NCBI RefSeq assembly: GCF_004361855.1
Contig: NZ_SNWQ01000020.1
Coordinates: 122,133 to 186,132 of the forward strand
DNA from: Kribbella caucasensis
Lineage (GTDB): Bacteria > Actinomycetota > Actinomycetes > Propionibacteriales > Kribbellaceae
Direction: 5' to 3'
DNA: 64,000 nucleotides
Of the stretch, positions 26,013 through 34,535 are shown in pieces. The notes beneath the pieces were generated by a model that had not been told where the DNA came from, did no database searches, and saw only the letters and a list, made by a program, of their open reading frames with translations. Both the position numbers and the translations under genes were made by a program. Every line of letters starts with the position of its first letter. The stretch's first letter is position 1.

Positions 26013-26647
26013 TGACAGACCCGGTTGCGCCTTCTTCGCCTGCCCCCGCGCGGCTCGTCGTCCTCGTCTCCGGGTCCGGATCGAACCTGCAGGCTCTGCT
26101 CGACGCCGGCCAGGACCCGTCGTACGGCGCACAGGTGGTCGCCGTCGGCGCGGACCGGGACGGGATCGCGGGGCTCGACCGGGCGACGGCGGCCGGCGTA
26201 CCGACTTTCGTACACAAAGTGAAGAACTACGCCGAGCGGGCCGACTGGGATCGCGCCCTGACCGCGTCCGTCGCGCAGTACGAGCCTGATCTGGTCGTGT
26301 CGGCCGGATTCCTCAAGCTGGTCGGCGAGGCGTTCCTGGACGCTTTCGGCGACCGGTACATCAACACGCACAACGCGCTGCTGCCGGCCTTCCCCGGCAT
26401 CCACGGACCGCGCGACGCGCTCGAGTACGGCGTCAAGATCGCCGGCGCGACCCTGTTCTTCGTCGACCGCGGGGTGGACACCGGGCCGATCATCGCCCAG
26501 GTCGCCGTACCGGTCGAAGACGACGACACCGAAGAAACCCTGACGGAGCGGATCAAGGACGTCGAACGCCGCCAACTGGTGGACTGGGTCGGCAAACTGG
26601 TCCGGGACGGCTGGACCATCACCGGACGAAAGGTCAGAACGAAGTGA
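26012..26647 (+). CDS. purN: Phosphoribosylglycinamide formyltransferase
   Basis: The 211-residue enzyme transfers formyl from 10-formyl-THF to GAR in purine synthesis. Visible marks are VLVSGSGSNLQALLDA (phosphate loop), the catalytic NTHNALLPAFPG block with Asn and His, and GVDTGPIIAQ with the catalytic Asp. The start is GTG 26012 (MTDPVAPSS), without Shine-Dalgarno but with a leaderless -10. Its TGA overlaps the purH GTG. Confidence 0.96.
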   Translation: MTDPVAPSSPAPARLVVLVSGSGSNLQALLDAGQDPSYGAQVVAVGADRDGIAGLDRATAAGVPTFVHKVKNYAERADWDRALTASVAQYEPDLVVSAGFLKLVGEAFLDAFGDRYINTHNALLPAFPGIHGPRDALEYGVKIAGATLFFVDRGVDTGPIIAQVAVPVEDDDTEETLTERIKDVERRQLVDWVGKLVRDGWTITGRKVRTK

Positions 26648-28203
26648 GCACCGACCGCAGGCCGATCCGCCGGGCGCTGATCAGCGTCTACGACAAGACC
26701 GGTCTGGAGGAGCTCGCGCAGGCGCTGCACGCCGCCGGGGTCCAACTGGTGTCGACCGGTTCCACGGCGGCCCGGATCGCGGCGACCGGTGTACCGGTGA
26801 CGAAGGTCGAGGAGCTGACCGGATTCCCCGAGTGCCTCGACGGCCGGGTGAAGACGTTGCACCCGAGGGTGCACGCGGGGTTGCTGGCGGATGTTCGGCT
26901 GCCGACCCACGTGGAGCAGTTGGCCGAGATGCGGGTCGAGCCTTTCGATCTTTTGGTGAGCAACCTTTATCCGTTTACGGAGACGGTTGCTTCGGGTGCG
27001 TCCGTTGACGAGTGCATCGAACAGATCGACATCGGTGGGCCGTCGATGGTCCGCGGTGCGGCGAAGAACCACGCGAACGTTGCCGTGGTGGTGTCGCCTT
27101 CGCGGTATCCGTTGTTGCTCGAGGCCCTTGCTTCCGGCGGGTTTTCGTTGGAGCAGCGGCAGTTGCTGGCAGCGGAGGCGTTCGCGCACACCGCGTCGTA
27201 CGACGTCGCTGTCGCTTCCTGGATGGGGAGTGTGCTCACCGACACCGGTGAGGGTTCTGGTTTCCCGGCCTGGACCGGAGCGACTTGGGAGAAGGCCGCG
27301 GTCCTGCGGTACGGCGAGAACCCGCACCAGCCGGCCGCCCTCTACCGTCACTGGCGCGGCGGACTCGCGGCCGCGGAACAGCTGCACGGCAAGGAGATGT
27401 CGTACAACAACTACGTCGACGCCGACGCGGCCCGGCGTACCGCCTTCGACTTCACCGAGCCCGCGGTCGCCATCATCAAGCACGCGAACCCCTGCGGTAT
27501 CGCGGTCGGCAAGGACATCGCCGAAGCACACCGCCGCGCGCACGAGTGCGACCCGGTGTCGGCGTACGGCGGTGTGATCGCGACGAACGCACCGGTGTCA
27601 GTGGAGATGGCGAAGCAGGTCGCCGAGATCTTCACCGAGGTCCTGGTGGCGCCTTCGTTCGAAGACGGTGCGGTCGAGATCCTGCAGGGCAAGAAGAACA
27701 TCCGGCTGCTGCTCAGCCCCGCTGATGCTCATCCGGACGCGGTTGAGTTCCGCGGGATCAGCGGCGGCGTACTGATGCAGCACGTCGACCGCTTCCAGGC
27801 TCCTGGCGACGACCCTGCTTCTTGGCAGCTGGCGGCCGGACAGGCTGTTTCTGAAGAGGTGCTGGCCGATCTCGCCTTCGCCTGGAAGGCCTGCCGCGCG
27901 GTCAAGTCGAACGCCATCCTCCTCGCCGCCGACGGAGCCTCGGTCGGTGTCGGCATGGGGCAGGTCAACCGCGTCGACTCCTGCCGCCTGGCCGTCTCCC
28001 GAGCCGGCGACCGTGCAGTCGGATCGGTCGCGGCGTCGGATGCCTTCTTCCCATTCCCCGACGGCCTCGAGGTTCTGATCGAAGCGGGCGTCCGCGCAGT
28101 CGTCCAACCAGGCGGCTCCATCCGAGACGACCAGGCCATCGAAGCAGCCGAAAAGGCCGGCATCACCATGTACTTCACAGGAACCCGCCACTTCTTCCAC
28201 TAG
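26644..28203 (+). CDS. purH: Bifunctional AICAR transformylase / IMP cyclohydrolase
   Basis: The 519-residue protein carries out the last two steps of IMP synthesis. The N-terminal IMP cyclohydrolase domain (1-200) has RRALISVYDKTGLEELA, GGRVKTLHPRVHAG-like DGRVKTLHPRVHAGLL and GGPSMVRGAAKNHANV. The C-terminal transformylase has LRYGENPHQPAALY, KHANPCGIAVG, SAYGGVIATN and KACRAVKSNAILLA. GTG overlaps the purN stop as GTGA, so the two are translationally coupled. Confidence 0.97.
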   Translation: MSTDRRPIRRALISVYDKTGLEELAQALHAAGVQLVSTGSTAARIAATGVPVTKVEELTGFPECLDGRVKTLHPRVHAGLLADVRLPTHVEQLAEMRVEPFDLLVSNLYPFTETVASGASVDECIEQIDIGGPSMVRGAAKNHANVAVVVSPSRYPLLLEALASGGFSLEQRQLLAAEAFAHTASYDVAVASWMGSVLTDTGEGSGFPAWTGATWEKAAVLRYGENPHQPAALYRHWRGGLAAAEQLHGKEMSYNNYVDADAARRTAFDFTEPAVAIIKHANPCGIAVGKDIAEAHRRAHECDPVSAYGGVIATNAPVSVEMAKQVAEIFTEVLVAPSFEDGAVEILQGKKNIRLLLSPADAHPDAVEFRGISGGVLMQHVDRFQAPGDDPASWQLAAGQAVSEEVLADLAFAWKACRAVKSNAILLAADGASVGVGMGQVNRVDSCRLAVSRAGDRAVGSVAASDAFFPFPDGLEVLIEAGVRAVVQPGGSIRDDQAIEAAEKAGITMYFTGTRHFFH

Positions 28204-28432
28204 TACGTCGGCAGACGTCGTCCGCTCATGTCGACGGACGGGGACCGTGATCAAGGTCGCGGGGGCTTGAACATGTCCCGTTGGTGTTGACGGTCCCCAG
28301 TTGGTGTTGACGGTTGGCGGCTGCGGCGGTTCTTGCACTGAGGGTGGCGGTCGGTGACCAGGGGTTGTTGGGGTCGACAGGGTGGGGTCTGGGGCGGATG
28401 CTGCAGGTGTGTCCTTGGGGGAGGGCTGGCAG
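28204..28432. promoter_or_regulatory. Intergenic region with a 20-base-spaced direct repeat
   Basis: The 15-mer GTTGGTGTTGACGGT occurs at 28280-28294 and again at 28300-28314, two turns of the helix apart. It lies about 120 bases upstream of the ATP-grasp gene and could be an activator or repressor site. No gene is evident in this region. Confidence 0.4.
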
Positions 28433-29932
28433 ATGCTGGGATTCGCTGAGCTGCAGCGTCAGCTGGGTCCGGTCTGGGCGATGAACCGGCCGGGCGGGGC
28501 GCCGCATGTGCTTGTTGCGCTGCCGTCGTTCAGCCTCGGTGAGACGATCCTCGCGCACTACACGTCGCGGATCCCGGCGCTGGAACACCGCTATCTGCTC
28601 GCATCGCTGATGCTGCCCCGGATCGAGACCTGCGAGATGGTGTTCGTGTGCTCGCAGGCACCCGTGCCCGAGTTCGTGGACTACTACATCTCGCTCGCAC
28701 CGCGGTCCCGGCGCCATAGTGCGCGTGCTCGCCTGCGGGTGCTGACGGTCGACGACCCCACGCCACGCTCGATCGCCGCGAAGCTTCTCGACCAGTCTGA
28801 CCTGCTCGACCGGCTCCGGGCCTCGTTCGCCGGCCGGCCCGCCTTCATCGAGCCGTGGAACGTCACCGGCGACGAGGTCGAGGTGGCCCGGCGACTCGGC
28901 GCCCCGATCAACGGGACCGCGCCCGAACTGTGGCCGCTGGGGTACAAGAGTGCCGGCCGGCGGTTGTTCCGTGCTGTTGGGGTGCCGACGCCGGCCGGGC
29001 GGGAGGGGATCCGGAGTGTCGCCGATGTCCGCGCGGCGATCGACGCAGTACTGGCAGAACGGCCGGCTGCCGAGGGGGTCGTCGTCAAGCACGACAACAG
29101 CGGCTCCGGTGATGGGAATCTGGTTGTGCCGCTGGTCGATCTCGCCGGTCGGCGCTTGTCCGGCGACGCCATCCGCTCCCGGGTCGCCGCGATGCCGGCC
29201 TGGTACCAGGCAGACCTGGCCCTCGGCGGCGTGGTCGAGGAGCTCGTCACCGGTGCCAGGGCCGCGAGTCCGAGCGTGCAGATCGACATCTCGCCCTACC
29301 GTGAGGTGACTGTCGTCGCGACCCACGAGCAGGTCCTCGGCGGGGAGACCAGGCAGGTCTACATGGGCTGCCGGTTCCCGGCCGACCCCGCGTACGCGGC
29401 CGAGCTGGCGAAGTACGGAGAAGTGATCGGCCGGCACCTGGCGGACCGTGGGGTGGTCGGCAGACTGAGTGTCGACTTCATGGCTGTCGCGGACGACGCC
29501 GGCCGGTGGGATCTGTACGCCCTGGAGATCAACCTGCGCAAGGGCGGCACCACACATCCGTACGCCGCGCTGCGGAATCTCGTCCCGGGCAGCTACGACA
29601 CCGGCGCCGGGACCTGGTACGCGGCGGACGGTACGCCGCGCTGCTACGTGGCGACCGACAACCTCGTCGATTCGTGCTGGCTGGGACTGCCACCCGTTGA
29701 CGTGATCCGAGCGGTGGCCGCGTCGGGCCTGCAGTTCGACCGCCGTACCGGCGCCGGGGTCGTCCTGCATATGCTGTCCTGCCTCGCGATCGACGGCCGC
29801 CTCGGCCTCACCGCGATCGGCCGGTCGCGCGAGCACGCCCAGAGCCTGTACGACGCGACCGTCGCGGTGATCGCTGAACTGGCCGGCCAGATCATCGCCT
29901 CGCTGACCGAAGAGCCAGGCGTCCCTGGCTGA
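28433..29932 (+). CDS. PGM1-like ATP-grasp peptide ligase
   Basis: The 499-residue protein begins at ATG 28433 after GGGGGAGGG. The N-terminal 170 residues resemble the pre-ATP-grasp region of PGM1, the pheganomycin peptide ligase. ATP-grasp marks follow: EGVVVKHDNSGSGDGNLVVPLV (nucleotide loop) and WDLYALEINLRKGGTTHPY (metal-binding Glu and Asn). The C-terminal 130 residues match the PGM1 C-terminal region in pattern. Such enzymes join amino acids or peptides with ATP. No precursor or modifying gene is adjacent, so its acceptor is unknown. Confidence 0.75.
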   Translation: MLGFAELQRQLGPVWAMNRPGGAPHVLVALPSFSLGETILAHYTSRIPALEHRYLLASLMLPRIETCEMVFVCSQAPVPEFVDYYISLAPRSRRHSARARLRVLTVDDPTPRSIAAKLLDQSDLLDRLRASFAGRPAFIEPWNVTGDEVEVARRLGAPINGTAPELWPLGYKSAGRRLFRAVGVPTPAGREGIRSVADVRAAIDAVLAERPAAEGVVVKHDNSGSGDGNLVVPLVDLAGRRLSGDAIRSRVAAMPAWYQADLALGGVVEELVTGARAASPSVQIDISPYREVTVVATHEQVLGGETRQVYMGCRFPADPAYAAELAKYGEVIGRHLADRGVVGRLSVDFMAVADDAGRWDLYALEINLRKGGTTHPYAALRNLVPGSYDTGAGTWYAADGTPRCYVATDNLVDSCWLGLPPVDVIRAVAASGLQFDRRTGAGVVLHMLSCLAIDGRLGLTAIGRSREHAQSLYDATVAVIAELAGQIIASLTEEPGVPG

Positions 29933-30101
29933 CGGTGGTTGCTCCGTACCCATCGCGCAGGCGGCGAAGTCTGTTGGTGAGGGCGATTTCGGCTTAGGGT
30001 CGGCACTCGAAGTGACGGGGTGGTGACTGTGTGCACCAGCCCGGCCAGATCTGTCCCGTGAGAGCGGCCGGCGCCCACCGGCCGGGAAAGAGTGGCTGCT
30101 G

Positions 30102-31082
30102 ATGAATTTCCGTCTACGTACAACCCTGCTTGCATCCGCCTGTGCTGTTGGGCTTGCCGTGACGTCGGCCTCGGTAGCGGGTGCCGTGCCGACTGCCGAA
30201 CCCGCGCCCGCGAAGGCGACCGTCCATCGGGCCGCGGTGACGAAGGCCGAACAGTCCACGGTGTCGGACTACTGGACGCCGGAGCGGATGCGGTCCGCTG
30301 TTCCGATGGATCAACTGCTGAAGCCCCGGCAGCGTTCCGCCGGTCTGCCCGCTGTTGGCAAGCCGACGACGGTGCTTCCCACCGGGGTTGTCGGGCCAAT
30401 GGCGTTCCCGAGTGGGGGTGCGCCGTGGACCGGTGGTGGCAAGATCGTTGCCACCGAAGGGCGGGTGTTCTTCACGTACACCGGCCGTACGGCGTCCTGC
30501 AGTGGTACCGCGGTGACGAGTGGGAACGAGAGCACGGTGATCACCGCCGGGCATTGCGTGAAGCTGGACGGGGCGTTCCACACCAACTGGGTATTCGTCC
30601 CGGCCTACAACAACGGCAGTACGCCGTACGGAACGTGGACCGCCAAGAAGACCTACGCGACGCCGCAGTGGGTCGCCAGTGAGGACATCAACTACGACGT
30701 CGGCGCGGCTGTGGTGAACCCGTTGAACGGCCAGAACCTGACCGACGTGGTCGGCGGCCAGGGGATCGCGTTCAACCAGGCGCGCGGCCAGAACATGTAC
30801 GCGTTCGGGTACCCGGCCGCCTCGCCGTACGACGGCAGCCGGCTGATCTACTGCAGCGGGTCGACCTTCAACGCGTTGATCTCCGAGGGGATCGGGATGA
30901 CCTGCGACATGACCGGCGGCTCCAGCGGCGGCGGCTGGTTCCTCCAGTTCAGCGAGTCGACCGGCGCCGGCATTGTGAACTCGGTGAACAGCTACAAGAT
31001 CAACTTCATCCCCACCTGGATGTTCGGCCCGTACTTCGGCACCGACGCCCAGAACCTCTACAACACCGCCCAAGCCGGCTGA
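30102..31082 (+). CDS. Secreted trypsin-like serine protease
   Basis: The 326-residue protein has a clear signal peptide (MNFRLRTTLLASACAVGLAVTSASVAGA) and a prosegment of about 90 residues. The chymotrypsin-like domain shows His in VITAGHC, Asp in DINYDVGAAVV and Ser in DMTGGSSGGGWF. Two disulfides are likely (CSG...GHC; YCSGS...MTCD). TAGGGT at 29995-30000 is a possible -10 about 100 bases upstream, and a GGCCGG/CCGGCC hairpin lies just before the start. It is probably used for extracellular protein breakdown. Confidence 0.9.
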   Translation: MNFRLRTTLLASACAVGLAVTSASVAGAVPTAEPAPAKATVHRAAVTKAEQSTVSDYWTPERMRSAVPMDQLLKPRQRSAGLPAVGKPTTVLPTGVVGPMAFPSGGAPWTGGGKIVATEGRVFFTYTGRTASCSGTAVTSGNESTVITAGHCVKLDGAFHTNWVFVPAYNNGSTPYGTWTAKKTYATPQWVASEDINYDVGAAVVNPLNGQNLTDVVGGQGIAFNQARGQNMYAFGYPAASPYDGSRLIYCSGSTFNALISEGIGMTCDMTGGSSGGGWFLQFSESTGAGIVNSVNSYKINFIPTWMFGPYFGTDAQNLYNTAQAG

Positions 31083-31090
31083 CCCCCCAC

Positions 31091-31120
31091 GCGGGCCGGA
31101 CCCCTCACGGTCCGGCCCGC
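31091..31120. terminator. Hairpin terminator
   Basis: A perfect 12-bp GC-rich stem (31091-31102 with 31109-31120) and six-base loop follow the serine protease gene and face the broken gene on the other strand. Confidence 0.75.
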
Positions 31121-31130
31121 TCCGAAAGGA

Positions 31131-31490
31131 TCAGCAGCCGGAGGTCCAGAGGTGGGAGTCGTAGTCGTTGTCGTCCATGCTCCAGTCGAGCCACTCTCCG
31201 CGGTCCATGCAGAAGGCGAAGCCCTTGTAGTTCACGTCGTAGTAGATCGCGACGACGTCCTCGGAGTGCTCAACGCCGTTGTTGTAGATGGTTTCGGCGT
31301 TGTCGTGCATGCCGTCGTCGCCCCACCACGCGTCGTCGCCTTCCCACTGGGCGCGGTGGCCGGTGGCGTCGTCGTCGGCCCAGGCGCAGAAGTAGCCGGA
31401 CGGGCAGTCGCCGAGCGCGGTGCCGGCGGCGATCGCGGGGACGGTCGTGGCGAGCAGGGCGACGGCGCCGAAGGTGGCGAGGAGTTCGCA
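31131..31490 (-). pseudogene. Peptidase-inhibitor I36-like secreted protein lacking a start
   Basis: The minus-strand frame encodes the last part of a signal peptide (LLATFGAVALLATTVPAIAAG) and then a small Cys-containing domain with CPSGYFCAW, NNGVEHSEDVVAIYYDVNYKGFAFC and SGC at the end, as in peptidase inhibitor family I36 proteins. The frame has no ATG, GTG or TTG upstream of the signal peptide before it runs into another gene in a different frame. The 5' end appears to have been deleted. Confidence 0.7.
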
Positions 31491-32048
31491 CAGGTCGCCT
31501 CGGTCAGCGTGGCGGCGATCTGGGCTGCTCGGATCGCGGATCCAGAAGCGCCCTTCGTCCGTACTGCGACCAACGAGGCCAGCTCGCCGGGATCGTCAGC
31601 GGCGTACCCGTGTCGGCGAACGCAGCCGGCCCAGTCCTTCATCGCCTCCGCGTACGCCGGGTCGGCGCGAACCTGAGCGGCGACGAAGTACGGGAGTTTG
31701 TCCGTGATCCGGCGCGCACTGAACCACCGCGGCAGATCGTCGTACAGGGCCCGCCGGGCGTCGGCGATGCAGCCGTTGTCGCTGGTCCAGAGGCGTTGTC
31801 CGCCGGTTAGCTCGACCGAGATCTGGCGGCCGGTGCCGAGCAGTTGCGCTCGCCAGACCTTCTGCCGTTCGGGTGACAAGGACTTCAGGTACGCCGAGGA
31901 CGGGGCGGCCGTCCTTGGTTTCTGGGCTGCATATCCGTTGACCCGGGCCCACGCGACATCATCGACGACGTACGGGAACCTGCGCTCGCCGGACGACTTC
32001 GGCGCGATCTGCGAGGAGCCCCACAACGGGGAGACGCTTGATCCGCAT
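31491..32048 (-). pseudogene. Broken gene for an uncharacterised actinobacterial secreted protein
   Basis: From about 32026 the minus strand encodes FPYVVDDVAWARVNGYAA..., YLKSLSPERQKVWRAQLLG, TSDNGCIADARRALYDD and DWAGCVRRHGYA, a pattern I associate with uncharacterised secreted or lipoproteins of actinobacteria with two conserved Cys. The signal-peptide-like start MRIKRLPVVGLLA at ATG 32048 is one base out of frame with the body, and after TEATC (about 31495) the body runs into the I36 gene in a third frame. Both ends are damaged. The only in-frame start would be TTG 32026. Confidence 0.6.
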
Positions 32049-32131
32049 GCGACCGAACGTATGCAGCCAGGCTACGCACCGCGATCTTTACGGTCCCGAT
32101 CGAACTGACCCCGAACCCGAGGTACAGGCGG

Positions 32132-33070
32132 TCAGGGCTTCTGCAGTTGTACTACGTCGAAGTCGGTGCCGGGTGGGGCGCCGGGGCCGAACGGTGGCGG
32201 GAATCCGACGTCGAAGCGGCCGTTGACGAATGCGAGCAGGCTGCCGTGTTCGGCCAGGGTGGTCGGGACGCGGAACAGGTCACTGGTGAGGGTTGCCGTG
32301 ATCTCGCCACTGCTCAGGTCGGGGCTGAGTTCGAGCTTGACCAGGCGTTCGGCGAAGTTCTCCAGCACCCAGAGGGTCTTCCCGTCCAGCAGGATGCCAT
32401 CCGGTGCCCCGGTGATGGCGCCGCCGGTCACCGCGATGTCCCGGCTGGATCCGGTCTGCGGGTCGACGGTCATCACCGCGCTGAGGGCCGAATGGCCGAC
32501 GATGAGGAACGAGCCGTTGCGGGGACCATCGATGCCGTTCAGGTTGACGGCGTTCGGGATCATCTCCGCCGCAGGCCCGGTCAGCGTGATCGTCTGCGGC
32601 GTACCGATGTCGCCATTCGGTGCGATCGGCACCTTGTACAGCACCGGGTTGAACGAGTCGGTGAAGTACGCCCCGTCCCTGGTCACCACGACGTCGTTGA
32701 GGAGGTTCGGGCCGGTGGTGAGGGTCAAGTCGGCGATGGTGGACCCATCCCGGGTGCTGTAGACGTACGCGTGGCCGGTCGGGCCGCCGGCCACCCACAA
32801 CCGGTGCTGGTCCTCGTCCACCTTCAAGCCGACGGCGACACGTCCCGGCGGTGCGTCGACGAAAATGGCACCCTCTCCGGAGCGAAGACTGCCGCGATAG
32901 ATGTCGCCGCTGGTGAGCGAGCCGGCGTAGAACGTGCTGCCGGTCCCGACCGCGATCCCCTCCGGTTGGAAGTCGATCGGCAGCGGTACCGAGGCCGGGA
33001 ACGGCCGGGCCCCGGCGACTGTCAGTGCGAAGACCGTCACGATCAGCGCAAACCTGCGAAGAAGCGTCAT
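32132..33070 (-). CDS. Secreted SMP-30/gluconolactonase-like beta-propeller protein
   Basis: The 312-residue protein has a signal peptide (MTLLRRFALIVTVFALTVAGA) and then repeated blade-like strands such as PEGIAVGTGSTFYAGSLTSGDIYR, LKVDEDQHRLWVAGG and PNLLNDVVVTRDGAYFTDSF, NLNGIDGPRNGSFLIVGHS, APDGILLDGKTLWVLEN. The NDVVV and DG positions resemble the metal-binding blades of SMP-30/gluconolactonase proteins. Start at ATG 33070. The catalytic role, if any, is unknown. It is divergent from the chitinase gene. Confidence 0.8.
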   Translation of the reverse strand: MTLLRRFALIVTVFALTVAGARPFPASVPLPIDFQPEGIAVGTGSTFYAGSLTSGDIYRGSLRSGEGAIFVDAPPGRVAVGLKVDEDQHRLWVAGGPTGHAYVYSTRDGSTIADLTLTTGPNLLNDVVVTRDGAYFTDSFNPVLYKVPIAPNGDIGTPQTITLTGPAAEMIPNAVNLNGIDGPRNGSFLIVGHSALSAVMTVDPQTGSSRDIAVTGGAITGAPDGILLDGKTLWVLENFAERLVKLELSPDLSSGEITATLTSDLFRVPTTLAEHGSLLAFVNGRFDVGFPPPFGPGAPPGTDFDVVQLQKP

Positions 33071-33181
33071 GACGTGAGCCCCCAATACCGAGAATCCCCT
33101 TGTTTGAAGGTAGATCCGGCCTGACGGAGGTGTCCAGGCCGAGGGTCGGTCCCACCGGCTGGACGGATTTCGTGAGGGTCT

Positions 33182-33210
33182 TTACGTAAGTCGGTCCAGG
33201 GCCCTAAGGT
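33182..33210 (+). promoter_or_regulatory. Chitinase promoter with overlapping palindrome
   Basis: TTACGT (33182-33187) and TAAGGT (33205-33210) are spaced by 17 bases. The -35 is part of the palindrome TTACGTAA, which could be an operator. No DasR-type site (ACTGGTCTAGACCAGT) was found. Confidence 0.5.
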
Positions 33211-33254
33211 GACCGGCATCTGTTCCTCGAGAACCGCCCGTTTTAGGGAGCACA

Positions 33255-34535
33255 ATGACGGTGAAGCGTCGAAGTCTTGCTGTGTTCGCGGCCGCCGCGG
33301 TGCTGGCGCCGGTAGGTTTGGCCGCGATGCCCGCGGAAGCGCACAACAGCTTGCGAGTGGTGGGGTACTACACCCAGTGGAGTGGCTACGACCGGAACTT
33401 CCTGGTCAGCGACCTGATCAAGAACGGTACGGCGGCCAAGCTCACCCACCTGAACTACGCGTTCGGATTTTTGGATGCCCAGGGCAACTGTGTGAGCGCC
33501 GACCCGTGGGCCGACTACCAGCGGCCGTTCACCGCCGAGCAGAGCGTGAGCGGCCAGGCCGACGAGCCGGGGCAGGCATTGGCCGGGAACCTCAACCAGC
33601 TGAAGCAGCTCAAGCAGAAGTACCCGAAGCTCCGGATCAGCATCTCGCTCGGCGGCTGGACCGGATCGAAGTACTTCTCGGACGCCGCGCTCACGCCGCA
33701 GTCGCGGGCGGCACATGTGAAGTCGTGCCTGGACCTTTGGCTGAAGGGCAACCTGCCGGGAGCTCCGGCCGGTGCCGCGAAGGGGGTGTTCGACGGGATC
33801 GATCTCGACTGGGAGTGGCCCGGCAGTGAAGGTGCCCCGGGCAACATCATCCGGCCGGAGGACAAGCAGAACTTCACCGCGCTGGTGCACGAGTACCGCA
33901 AGCAGCTCGACAAGCTGTCCTGGCCGGTCAAGGGTCGGTACAACCTGACCGCGTTCCTGCCGGCGGCGCCCGCTCAGGTGGACAACGGGTTCGAGGTTTC
34001 TAAGCTGTTCAAGGATCTGACCTTCGGGACCACCCAGGGGTACGACTACCACGGCGCGTGGGAGTCGGTGACGAACCAGCAGTCCGCGATCGACGGTCCC
34101 GCCGGTGATCCGTCGACGGACGAGTTCAGCTCGCAGGTGACGATCGACGCCTACCTGTCCCGGGGTGCGCCGCGGAACAAGCTGGTGATGGGCGTGCCGT
34201 TCTACAGCCGTGGCTGGACCGGGGTGACGAACCAGAACGACGGACTCTTCCAGCCGTCCACCGGCCCCGCGCCGGCGACGTACGAGGCGGGCTACGAGGA
34301 CTACCGGCTGCTGAAGGCGAAGCTGGCCTCCTTCACCGTGCATCGCGACGAGCAGGCCGGATTCGCCTGGCTGTTCGACGGGACCACGTTCTGGACCTGG
34401 GACGACCCGATCGAGATGAAGCGCAAGGCACGGTACATCTCGAACCGCGATCTCGGCGGCGCGATGATCTGGTCCCTCGACGGCGACACCGAAAATGGCG
34501 AGCTGATCTCGGCGTTGCACCGTAACCTTCGCTGA
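33255..34535 (+). CDS. Secreted chitinase (GH18)
   Basis: The 426-residue enzyme has a signal peptide ending near PAEA and a single GH18 barrel: VVGYYTQWSGYDRNF, LTHLNYAFGFLD, ISISLGGWTGSKYFSD, and the DxxDxDxE motif DGIDLDWEWPG with the catalytic Glu; TTQGYDYHGAW and MIWSLDGD follow. No chitin-binding or fibronectin domain is present. It hydrolyses chitin by substrate-assisted catalysis. GGGAG precedes the ATG. A phosphotransferase gene follows with no gap. Confidence 0.95.
   Translation: MTVKRRSLAVFAAAAVLAPVGLAAMPAEAHNSLRVVGYYTQWSGYDRNFLVSDLIKNGTAAKLTHLNYAFGFLDAQGNCVSADPWADYQRPFTAEQSVSGQADEPGQALAGNLNQLKQLKQKYPKLRISISLGGWTGSKYFSDAALTPQSRAAHVKSCLDLWLKGNLPGAPAGAAKGVFDGIDLDWEWPGSEGAPGNIIRPEDKQNFTALVHEYRKQLDKLSWPVKGRYNLTAFLPAAPAQVDNGFEVSKLFKDLTFGTTQGYDYHGAWESVTNQQSAIDGPAGDPSTDEFSSQVTIDAYLSRGAPRNKLVMGVPFYSRGWTGVTNQNDGLFQPSTGPAPATYEAGYEDYRLLKAKLASFTVHRDEQAGFAWLFDGTTFWTWDDPIEMKRKARYISNRDLGGAMIWSLDGDTENGELISALHRNLR

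Noticed and set aside
28226..30259. 677-codon minus-strand frame opposite the ATP-grasp gene
   Set aside because: The plus strand has clear ATP-grasp motifs and a ribosome binding site; the antisense product is featureless.
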